Below are positions 16,334-24,250 of a stretch of 64,000 nt of DNA, in pieces. The notes below the pieces were generated by a model that worked only from the letters and a program-made list of their open reading frames with translations, was not told where the DNA came from and did not search any database. The DNA comes from Oscillospiraceae bacterium (GTDB lineage: Bacteria; Bacillota; Clostridia; Oscillospirales; Acutalibacteraceae). The stretch is taken from contig CADBQU010000024.1 in the NCBI GenBank assembly GCA_902796905.1, forward strand, positions 37,395-101,394, given 5' to 3'. A program made the position numbers and the translations under genes. The number at the start of each line of letters is the position of its first letter. Position 1 is the stretch's first letter.

Positions 16334-17356
16334 ATGGATGAGTTTATGGAAAGCATAACAATTTTCGGTTTAACCTTTAAAATTAATCCCATAGCATTTA
16401 CCATTCCGTTTTTAAATTGGGATATTTACTGGTACGGCATTTTAATAACCGTCGGCTTTTTGCTTGCCGTTATTTTTGCCGCAAAAAATGCAAAACGGTT
16501 TGATTTAACATTTGACCAAATAACCGATTGTCTTATTATAGTTTTGCCCATAGCAATTATTTGCGCAAGGCTTTATTATATGATTTTTGACGGCACTCCC
16601 ATAACTCAGTTCTTCAGTTTTTCATCCGGACACGGTTTTTCGGGTCTTGCCATATACGGCGGAGTTATAGGAACGTTTGTAGCTTTGTTTTTTGTTTGCA
16701 AGTTTAAAAAGATTAATATTTTAGATATAATAGATATTACTTCTTTGGGATTTTTAATAGGACAGGGTATAGGCAGATGGGGAAACTTTTGTAACCAGGA
16801 GGCCTACGGCGCCGCTACCGGCAGCAGCTGGTTTGGAATGACCGGAAGCATTATAGAAAGAGAAATGGGCAAAGGTGTTTTGGTTCATCCCTGCTTTTTG
16901 TACGAATCCGTTTGGTGTTTGCTTTCGTTTTTTATAATAAACAAAATAACCAAAAAACGTAAATTTAAAGGCGAAGCGGTTTTGCTTTATTTGGCGTTTT
17001 ACGGATTTGAAAGAACAATTGTTGAAGGCTTTAGGACCGATAGCCTAATGCTTGGAAATATAAGGGTTTCTCAGCTTTTATCGGCGTTGCTTTGCATAGC
17101 GTCGGTTACGGCTTTAATTATTATATGTAAAAAAATAAATTCAAAAGCCGAAAACGATAAACTGAGCGCTGCTTCTATAATTACCGGAGAAACGCCGGAA
17201 GTTATAAACGAAACGGAAGAAAAAGCAAAATTAAAAGAGGATACGGATATAAAAACCGTAAAAACCCAAAACGAAGCTTTTGAAGATACCGAAAATAAAA
17301 ATGATGAAAAGAACAAAGAAAAAAATAAAGAAGAAAACAAAGAAGATTTAAGTTAG
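16334..17356 (+). CDS. lgt: Prolipoprotein diacylglyceryl transferase Lgt with charged tail
   Basis: 340 aa against about 270-290 usually. Integral membrane enzyme moving diacylglycerol from phosphatidylglycerol to the lipobox Cys of prolipoproteins. Seen: multiple hydrophobic spans, GLAIYGGVIG and the Lgt signature GQGIGRWGNFCNQEAYG near residue 140, and HPCFLYES. From about residue 275 the protein is a Glu/Lys/Asn-rich cytoplasmic tail that is not part of the family core. The ribosome site is weak. It could also start at the Met four codons in. Confidence 0.93.
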   Translation: MDEFMESITIFGLTFKINPIAFTIPFLNWDIYWYGILITVGFLLAVIFAAKNAKRFDLTFDQITDCLIIVLPIAIICARLYYMIFDGTPITQFFSFSSGHGFSGLAIYGGVIGTFVALFFVCKFKKINILDIIDITSLGFLIGQGIGRWGNFCNQEAYGAATGSSWFGMTGSIIEREMGKGVLVHPCFLYESVWCLLSFFIINKITKKRKFKGEAVLLYLAFYGFERTIVEGFRTDSLMLGNIRVSQLLSALLCIASVTALIIICKKINSKAENDKLSAASIITGETPEVINETEEKAKLKEDTDIKTVKTQNEAFEDTENKNDEKNKEKNKEENKEDLS

Positions 17357-17407
17357 TTTTAGTTTGAAAAGTTTATTAAAATTTTATTTGCGGCAATAAA
17401 CAAAAAA

Positions 17408-17492
17408 GCGGCGGCAAAAACGCCAAGGCGTTTTAAAGCCAAAACTTAAAGTTTTGGCTTTGGGACAAAATAAATTTTGTCCCTGCCGCCGC
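17408..17492 (+). repeat. Cloverleaf element 8
   Basis: Outer stem GCGGCGGCA/TGCCGCCGC. Arms: AAAACGCC/GGCGTTTT, AAAGCCAAAACT/AGTTTTGGCTTT, GGGACAAAAT/ATTTTGTCCC. An alternative outer pairing ATTTGCGGC/GCCGCAAAT reaches back to 17386. Confidence 0.88.
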
Positions 17493-17522
17493 AAATATAA
17501 AAAACCTAACGGGAGAGAGTAA

Positions 17523-18659
17523 ATGAAAGATAATATATTAAGCGGAAAAGAAATATCGGCGGCGGTTAAAGAAAAATTAAAACTTAAAACCGAAAACTTA
17601 AAAAAACAGGGCATTAATCCGGGTTTGGCAGTAATAATTGTAGGCGAAGATCCTGCAAGCAAGGTTTATGTAAACAATAAAAAGAAAACTGCCGAAAGCT
17701 TAGGGATTTATTCCGAAATTTACGAGCTTCCCGAAAACACCGAACAGTCGGAGCTTTTAAAATTGGTTGAAGCTTTAAATAAAAGGGACGATATAAACGG
17801 AATTTTATGCCAGCTTCCGTTACCCAAACATTTAAACGAAAAAGAAGTTATAAATAAAATAGATAAAAATAAAGATGTAGACGCTTTTCATCCCGAAAAC
17901 GTAGGTAAAATAATGTTGGGCGAGCCTTTGTTTTTGCCTTGTACTCCGGCGGGAGTTATGGAAATGCTTAAATATAAAAACATAAATATACAGGGTAAGC
18001 ACTGTGTGGTTGTAGGCAGAAGCAATATTGTAGGCAAACCGATGGCCATGCTTTTATTAAAAGAAAACGGAACGGTTACCGTTTGCCACAGCAAAACCGA
18101 AAACCTTAAAAAAATATGCAAATCGGCAGATATTTTAGTGGCGGCAGTGGGCAGACCTTTGTTTATCACAAAAGATATGGTTAAAAAAGGCGCGGTTGTT
18201 ATAGATGTTGGAATTAACCGCTTAAAAGACGGCAAACTTTGCGGAGATGTGGATTTTGAAAAAGTTTGCAAAAAAGCCGAATACATTACTCCCGTGCCGG
18301 GCGGCGTGGGCGTAATGACCGTTACCATGCTTATGCAAAACACCCTAAAAGCGGCGGAGCTTCAGTTTAATGAAAAAATCAACGAGAAAAAATTAAAAGA
18401 AGCCCCTAAAGCAAAAATAAAAACAGAAATTAAAGCCAAAACCGAAAGCGCAAAAAAAGCAATAAAAAAAGCGGTAACTTCCGCCGCAAAAAAACAAAAA
18501 ACGGAAGCCGAAAAAATAAAGGCCAAAGCAAAAGCATTAGCCTCAACAAAAGAAAAAATAAAAGATAAAGCAAAAGATAAAGCAAAAGATAAGGAAAAAG
18601 AAAAAGTAGAAGAAATAAAAACCGAAAACCAAACGGAGAGTAAAAATGAAAACAGTTAA
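17523..18659 (+). CDS. folD: FolD with a long Lys/Ala/Glu-rich C-terminal extension
   Basis: 378 aa; FolD is normally about 280-290. Methylene-THF dehydrogenase/cyclohydrolase of one-carbon metabolism. Core motifs: SKVYVNNKKKTAESLGI (catalytic Tyr and Lys), GILCQLPLP, DKNKDVDAFHPENVGK, VVGRSNIVGKP for NADP binding and PVPGGVGVMTVTML near residue 260. From about residue 282 the chain is a KAK/KEK-rich low-complexity tail with a histone H1-like look (repeats of AKAK, KDKAKDK). The tail is in frame with a normal stop, and its last bases overlap the next gene's start. Confidence 0.93.
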   Translation: MKDNILSGKEISAAVKEKLKLKTENLKKQGINPGLAVIIVGEDPASKVYVNNKKKTAESLGIYSEIYELPENTEQSELLKLVEALNKRDDINGILCQLPLPKHLNEKEVINKIDKNKDVDAFHPENVGKIMLGEPLFLPCTPAGVMEMLKYKNINIQGKHCVVVGRSNIVGKPMAMLLLKENGTVTVCHSKTENLKKICKSADILVAAVGRPLFITKDMVKKGAVVIDVGINRLKDGKLCGDVDFEKVCKKAEYITPVPGGVGVMTVTMLMQNTLKAAELQFNEKINEKKLKEAPKAKIKTEIKAKTESAKKAIKKAVTSAAKKQKTEAEKIKAKAKALASTKEKIKDKAKDKAKDKEKEKVEEIKTENQTESKNENS

Positions 18660-19407
18660 AAAATTTTTTTGTGTGGTTTTTTCTGCAATATTTTTAACCT
18701 TAAACTGTTTGGCTTTTAGCAATAAAGATTTAAATTTAAGCTTTACAACCCCTAACGGATATACGGAACTAAACCAAAAAAACGCAAAGAAAAATCCGGA
18801 GCTTTTAGAGCTTTTGGGACACAGCAAAGAATCGTTTGCCAAATATTTGGAGGATAACGATATTTGCTATTTTGCGCTTACACCTAAAAACAAGGAACAA
18901 ATAATAATAAAAACCTTTGAAACCGATTTTTCAAAAGAGCTTAAAGACCTTTCCGCCGGCGACGAAAACGATGAAACTTTAGTAAAGGCAATAGTGCCTA
19001 AAGACGCTTCGGCTTATTCGGTTGTAACGCTTCAGGGCACAAAGTATTTTCAAATAATTTTTAAAAATACCGACAGCGGCGGAGCTTTTACCGCCGTTCA
19101 GTATTTAACGGTAAGGAATAAAAAATTTTACAGTATTTGTTTTAATTTTTCCGAGAAAAACCTATCTCGGGAAACCTTGAATAATTCTTTTAATATGGCA
19201 AAAAGCCTAAAAATTAAAAACACTTTGGCGGCGGCGGTTTGGTCCGCACAGGATATTTTAATTTTAATGCTTATAGTTTTGGGCATAATAGGTATAACCG
19301 TTATAATAGGTTTAATTATTTATTCTTTTGTAAAGGATATTATGCAAAAAAAGAAGCAAATAGAAACCGGCGGAGATATAAAAATAGAACGCAGACGGTT
19401 TAAGTAA
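18646..19407 (+). CDS. Unrecognised protein with signal sequence and C-terminal membrane anchor
   Basis: 253 aa. Residues 1-24 are a signal sequence (KKFFCVVFSAIFLTLNCLAF). The middle is soluble and reads like the DUF/PsbP-like extracellular domains that start NLSFTTPNGYTEL. A strong transmembrane span at about residues 203-228 (ILILMLIVLGIIGITVII) is followed by a short basic cytoplasmic tail. So it is an exported domain anchored at its C-terminus. It overlaps the folD end by 14 bp and lies upstream of the HtrA gene. I do not recognise a function. Confidence 0.75.
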   Translation: MKTVKKFFCVVFSAIFLTLNCLAFSNKDLNLSFTTPNGYTELNQKNAKKNPELLELLGHSKESFAKYLEDNDICYFALTPKNKEQIIIKTFETDFSKELKDLSAGDENDETLVKAIVPKDASAYSVVTLQGTKYFQIIFKNTDSGGAFTAVQYLTVRNKKFYSICFNFSEKNLSRETLNNSFNMAKSLKIKNTLAAAVWSAQDILILMLIVLGIIGITVIIGLIIYSFVKDIMQKKKQIETGGDIKIERRRFK

Positions 19408-19572
19408 TACTGTTTTTTATATTTTAAATTTCAAATTTGTTAATGATTTATTAATTTTTTAAAATAAAAAATATAAACTTTATATTGTAGTATAATGGCA
19501 AAGAAAAGATAAAAAGCATATTTTAGATATGTTTTTTATTTTAAAATTCTATATAAATCGGGAGAGTTAAAA

Positions 19573-21165
19573 GTGGATAATTTTAATAATACCAATCCAT
19601 TGGAAAATAACAATCAGAATAACAATCAAAATAACAATCAAAACGATAATCAAAACGATAACCCCAATACCGAGGTTATTAAAGAAAATAATGCGGACGC
19701 AAACGGATATACCGTTACACCGAACGGAAGTTTTTTTAATGCCGAAAATCCGGTTAAAGCCGAAAAAGCCGTTGATACAACCGAAAAAGCAAATACCGAA
19801 AACAACGGAAATTTTGAAAACGTTTTAAATGCAAACGAAAATGATGTGCAAAATAAAAACGAAAATCAAAATATAAATATAAATTCGGCGCAAAACGGTT
19901 TTAATTATCAAAACGTTAACGGAACTTCGAACCAACCTCAAAATAATATGAATTCGTTTTTCCCGAACGGTCAGTACAGCTATATGCCGCCCAAACCCGA
20001 AACACCCAAAAAGAAAAAGAAAAGCGGAAAGTTCAGCTTTGCAACCGTTATAGTTTCGGCTGTAGTAGCTGCGGTTATAGGCGCTTCAAGCGCGGCGGTT
20101 TGTTTGTATACGGCAGGCTACAATTCTTCAAATAACAATAGCTCTTCTTCGGCTTCCCTTCAAACGGCGTCGGCGTCAAACAGTAAAATCACCATTGAAT
20201 CCACCGCCTCAAATGCAGTGGAAGCGGTAGCAACCAAAGCGGGACCTTCGGTTGTAGGTATAAGAACCACGGCGTCCGTTGCAAGCTTTTTCGGAAATTC
20301 AAGCGAACAATCGGATGAAGGCAGCGGAATTATATATACTGCCGACGGTTATATAATTACAAACTATCATGTAATAAGCCCGGCGTTAGAATCCAGAAGT
20401 TCTAAAATAGAAGTTTATCTTTCAAGCGACCAAAAAACCGCAATATCGGCTTCGGTAGTAGGTTATAACATTACTTCCGATTTAGCTGTTATAAAAATAA
20501 ACAAAACCGGATTAACGCCTATAGAGCTTGCGGATTCTTCCAAGCTTAAGGTAGGTCAGTATGCAATAGCAATAGGAAATCCCGGAGGACTTGAATTTAT
20601 GAATTCCGTAAGCTACGGAATTATAAGCGGATTAAACAGAAGTGTTTCTACCGGAACAGGCACTTCCATGGCGCTTATTCAAACCGACGCCGCCATAAAC
20701 CCCGGAAACTCCGGCGGAGCTTTGCTTAACACCGAAGGCAAATTAATAGGCGTAAACAGCGCAAAGCTTGTAGATACCAGTTTTGAAGGTATGGGATTTG
20801 CAATTCCCGTTAACAGCGTAAAAGAAATTTGCAATAAAATTATATCCAAACAAAACGACCCGACACCGTATATAGGTATAGAAATAAGCCAAACTTATAC
20901 AGCCGAAGCGCTTAAAAATTTGGGATACCCCGAAGGCGCGGTTGTTAACGGTGTAACATCCGGCGGACCCGCAAGCGAAAGCGGAATAAGAAGAGGAGAT
21001 ATTATAACCGAATTTAACGGCAAAACAATTTCTTCTTACAAAGCCTTGGAGGACGCTATTAAAGACAGTAAGGTAGGCGATACCGTAACGGTTAAGCTTT
21101 ACCGTTCCGGAAGATTTTATTCTACAAATATTACCGTTGCAAGCAACACTTCCAACACAAAATAA
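19573..21165 (+). CDS. htrA: HtrA/DegP-type serine protease, membrane anchored, PDZ domain
   Basis: 530 aa from a GTG start with GGGAGAG upstream. Asn/Gln-rich disordered cytoplasmic segment (residues 1-150, with NNQNNNQN repeats), one membrane span at about 153-177, a Ser-rich linker, then the trypsin-like domain with His in TNYHVIS, Asp in SDLAVIKI and Ser in GNSGGALL, and a C-terminal PDZ domain (GYPEGAVVNGV, SGIRRGDIITEFNG). Quality-control protease for misfolded exported proteins. The long Asn-rich N-terminus is unusual. It is followed by a cloverleaf and, 230 bp on, a hairpin terminator. Confidence 0.94.
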   Translation: MDNFNNTNPLENNNQNNNQNNNQNDNQNDNPNTEVIKENNADANGYTVTPNGSFFNAENPVKAEKAVDTTEKANTENNGNFENVLNANENDVQNKNENQNININSAQNGFNYQNVNGTSNQPQNNMNSFFPNGQYSYMPPKPETPKKKKKSGKFSFATVIVSAVVAAVIGASSAAVCLYTAGYNSSNNNSSSSASLQTASASNSKITIESTASNAVEAVATKAGPSVVGIRTTASVASFFGNSSEQSDEGSGIIYTADGYIITNYHVISPALESRSSKIEVYLSSDQKTAISASVVGYNITSDLAVIKINKTGLTPIELADSSKLKVGQYAIAIGNPGGLEFMNSVSYGIISGLNRSVSTGTGTSMALIQTDAAINPGNSGGALLNTEGKLIGVNSAKLVDTSFEGMGFAIPVNSVKEICNKIISKQNDPTPYIGIEISQTYTAEALKNLGYPEGAVVNGVTSGGPASESGIRRGDIITEFNGKTISSYKALEDAIKDSKVGDTVTVKLYRSGRFYSTNITVASNTSNTK

Positions 21166-21172
21166 AATATAT

Positions 21173-21267
21173 GGGCGGCAGCCCCGCCAAAAACAAAAAT
21201 TGTTTTTGGCGTAAAAAGCTTTTAAAAAAGCTTTTTAAAAGCCCTTCGGGCTTTGGGCGTGCCGCCC
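21173..21267 (+). repeat. Cloverleaf element 9
   Basis: Outer stem GGGCGGCA/TGCCGCCC. Arms: GCCAAAAACAA/TTGTTTTTGGC, AAAAAGCTTT/AAAGCTTTTT, AAAGCCC/GGGCTTT. It starts 8 bp after the htrA stop. Confidence 0.9.
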
Positions 21268-21397
21268 GCAAAAAAACCTATCCCGTTCGCTGCCTAAAAT
21301 CTCTCCATAAAAGTTTTTTACACATTTTTACATATATTTAAATTCTACATACAGTTATAATAAAATAAGTAATATATAAGGTAGCGAAGTTATTATA

Positions 21398-21432
21398 AAG
21401 GAGGAAACTTTAAAAGTTTTCTCCTTATTTTT
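21398..21432 (+). terminator. Intrinsic terminator without an adjacent gene
   Basis: Stem AAGGAGGAAACTT/AAGTTTTCTCCTT followed by ATTTTTATTTTT. It lies 230 bp past htrA. A TATAAT box at 21356-21361 just upstream raises the option of a very short separate transcript, but no convincing -35 is present. Confidence 0.65.
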
Positions 21433-21699
21433 ATTTTTAAAATAAAACAAACAAAAATTTTACGAATTTAAAATTAATACATTAACACAAAAACATAAGA
21501 TTATTTCGGTTGTATAAAATAGCTAAAAACATAATATAATTTTGTTAAAAATTCCAAATTGCAAATAACTGATTAAGCGGTTAAAATGGCAAGTGCAAAA
21601 GATAGAATATTGATAAAATAATTATTTTTATACTTTTTGCAAAGTAATTTGCAAATTTAAAAAACAAAAGTTAAAGTACGGCGGAAGAAGAGAAGCTAT
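21433..21699. other. AT-rich leader before the GH92 gene
   Basis: No gene is seen. The repeated TTTGCAAAT-like words near 21637-21657 form a loose direct and inverted pattern. A weak GGAAGAAGAG ribosome site precedes the GH92 start. Confidence 0.4.
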
Positions 21700-23931
21700 A
21701 TGAAAAAAGTAAAATATGTTGACCCTATAATAGGTACGGTCGGCGATGAACAGGCAATTGCAAAAACCGTGCACGGCGGCGGAAAAACTCACCCCGGAGC
21801 CTGCGTGCCGGGAGGAATGGTACAGCTTTCGCCCGATACCGTAACGGGAGGCGATAATACAACCGGATATAATTATTGCCACAATACAATAGAGGGTTTT
21901 AGCTTTAATCATATGAGCGGCTGCGGCTGGTACGGCGATTTGGGTAATTTGCAGGTTATGCCCATAACCGGGAAAACAGATTTGCGCAGCGGAAGCAACG
22001 AAGAACTTCCGTTTAAAAAAGGTGCTATTGGGTGGAAGTCGCCTTTTTCACACAAAAAGGAATGGGCAAAAGCAGGATATTATGCCGTGGAATTAGAGCG
22101 CTACGGAATTTTGGCGGAAGCTACCGTTGCGGAACATACTGGAATGCTGCGGTTTACTTATCCCCAAAACGAACGGTCCAGCATAATATTTAATTTTTCA
22201 AGACGAATTGCCGGGCATGCGGATTTTGAACATATAGATATTATAAGTAACAGCAGGTTGGAAGGATACATACGCTGTACGCCTGCCGGAGGCGGTTTCG
22301 GCCGCGGAGCCGGAAATATTTCGTATATGCTTTATTTTGTATTTGAGTTCTCAAAACCGGCGGAAAATTTTAGGTTTTTCGGTAACGAAGAATATGCGGA
22401 AGAAAATTTAAGAAGCTTTGAGGGCGAAGACGTAGGATTGACTGCAAGGTTTTCTACCGAAAAGGGAGAGAAAATTTTAATAAGGTGCGGAATTTCTTAT
22501 GTGGATTTAGAAGGCGCACGCAATAATCTTTTGTGCGAATGTAACCATTTTAATTTTGAAAAATTAAAAAATGAAGCGGAGGAAAAGTGGGAGCAGGCCT
22601 TTAACTGCGTGGAAGTTGCAGGCGAAAACGAAGTGGATTTAACGCTTTTTTATACCTGCTTGTATCATACTTTGCTTGATCCCAGAATTTTTACGGACAG
22701 GGACGGAAGGTTTCGCACCCCGAACGGCGAAATTCATTGTACGGATTATACACAGTATACTCAGCGTACTATGTTTAGCGGTTGGGACGTTTACAGAAGC
22801 GAATTTCCGTTACTTACCGTTTTGCGTCCGGATATTGTAAACGACGAAGTGAATTCGCTTATTAAATTAGCCGAAATAAAAAATTCGGCTTTCCCAAGGT
22901 GGGAGCTGGTAGGAAACGATTCCCGCTGTATGGTGGGCGACCCCGGACTTCTTGTAATTGCCGACGCTTATTTAAAAGGAATTTGCAATTTTGATGTACC
23001 AAAAACATATAAAATTGCGCTTGCTTCCTGCAAATCGGCGGAAACACTAAATCAAAAGCCTTTTTCGTCGCTAAGACCAAAAACAAAGCAATATATTAAC
23101 GATGCCTATGTGCCGTTAAATTTAAGCGAAACTTTGGAATTTTTATATGCGGATTATGTTATGTCTTGCTTTGCTAAAGCCGTAGGGCAGGAAAAAGACG
23201 CGGAGTATTTTATTGCGCGCTCAAAAAAATACCGTGAAAATTTTAATTCCAAAACCGGATTTATGGGACCGAGAGATTCTGAGGGGAATTTTGTACCGGT
23301 AAATAACGAGTACGATGAAAACGGTTGTGTAGAAAGCAATATTTTTCAGCAGTCTTGGTTTGTGCCGTATGATATTAAGGGGCTTAGCGAATTGTTCGGT
23401 TGCGAGCGTACAATTGAATTGTTGGAGAGATTGTTTGAAAAAGCCGATTTTACCGCTATGTGGAATATTAATTATAATCATTCCAACGAACCGTGCCATA
23501 ATATTACTCATTATTTTAACGAGTTGGGACAGTCATATCGTACACAGTACTGGACAAGACGGGTGCAGAAAGAGGCATACCGTTTAAGTGCGTTCGGATT
23601 TTGCGGAAACGAAGATGTAGGTCAGCTTTCTGCATGGTATGTGCTTTCTGCAATAGGCTTTGCACAAATTTGTATGGGCAGTAACCGTTTCAGCATAAAT
23701 ACCCCTCTTTTTAAAAAAGTAAGTGTACGGCTGAATAAAAAATATCATTCCTGCAAAAACTCCGATACATTTAAAATTGAATGTGATAAAAATCCCCTTG
23801 AGTATCCGTATATTAAGGAGATATATTTAAACGGTAAAAAGCTTGACAGGAATTATTTAATGTACAAGGAAATTACAAACGGCGGAGAGCTTAAATTTGT
23901 ATTATCCAAAACTCCTTGTAAAAATATATAG
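21700..23931 (+). CDS. GH92 alpha-mannosidase
   Basis: 743 aa, a typical GH92 length. Calcium-dependent exo-acting alpha-mannosidases that trim mannose from N-glycans. Motifs: DPIIGT and THPGACVPGGMVQLSPDT at the N-terminus, FSFNHMSGCGWYGDLGNL, then SGWDVYRSEFPLL in the (alpha/alpha)6 domain and the C-terminal GNEDVGQLSAWYVLSAIGF with the family Asp/Glu region. No signal peptide is seen, so it probably acts in the cytoplasm on imported oligosaccharides. It is next to a GH95 gene on the same strand, which fits a glycan-use locus, though no transporter is in the window. Confidence 0.9.
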   Translation: MKKVKYVDPIIGTVGDEQAIAKTVHGGGKTHPGACVPGGMVQLSPDTVTGGDNTTGYNYCHNTIEGFSFNHMSGCGWYGDLGNLQVMPITGKTDLRSGSNEELPFKKGAIGWKSPFSHKKEWAKAGYYAVELERYGILAEATVAEHTGMLRFTYPQNERSSIIFNFSRRIAGHADFEHIDIISNSRLEGYIRCTPAGGGFGRGAGNISYMLYFVFEFSKPAENFRFFGNEEYAEENLRSFEGEDVGLTARFSTEKGEKILIRCGISYVDLEGARNNLLCECNHFNFEKLKNEAEEKWEQAFNCVEVAGENEVDLTLFYTCLYHTLLDPRIFTDRDGRFRTPNGEIHCTDYTQYTQRTMFSGWDVYRSEFPLLTVLRPDIVNDEVNSLIKLAEIKNSAFPRWELVGNDSRCMVGDPGLLVIADAYLKGICNFDVPKTYKIALASCKSAETLNQKPFSSLRPKTKQYINDAYVPLNLSETLEFLYADYVMSCFAKAVGQEKDAEYFIARSKKYRENFNSKTGFMGPRDSEGNFVPVNNEYDENGCVESNIFQQSWFVPYDIKGLSELFGCERTIELLERLFEKADFTAMWNINYNHSNEPCHNITHYFNELGQSYRTQYWTRRVQKEAYRLSAFGFCGNEDVGQLSAWYVLSAIGFAQICMGSNRFSINTPLFKKVSVRLNKKYHSCKNSDTFKIECDKNPLEYPYIKEIYLNGKKLDRNYLMYKEITNGGELKFVLSKTPCKNI

Positions 23932-24250
23932 CATAAAAACAGAGTGTTTACGAATAATTAAAGCAAAAAATAAAAAGTAAAAAATTAGCCTTTTGGGGAA
24001 ATAAGCGGCAGCTTTAAAAATCGCAAAACAAATTTTATGCTCTTTTACCGCTTTTATAAAAAATTTGCAAACAAAAATGCAAAACATTTTAAAAAGCTTT
24101 TGGCAGTATAAACCGTAAAACAAAAGTTAAAAAACAAATAATAAAAACCGACAAAAATAAATAATAAAAATAAATAATAAAGAGAAATAATAAAAATAAA
24201 TAATACAGAAAGGGTATTGTACGGCAAAGCGGTACAGTACAAAAATAATA
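23932..24250. other. AT-rich gap between GH92 and GH95
   Basis: No gene is seen. The stretch 24140-24205 is a low-complexity run of AAATAATAAAAAT-type units. Near the GH95 start, GTAC words flank GGCAAAGCG (24219-24240), a short inverted repeat that could be an operator. There is no clear ribosome site at the usual distance. Confidence 0.4.
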
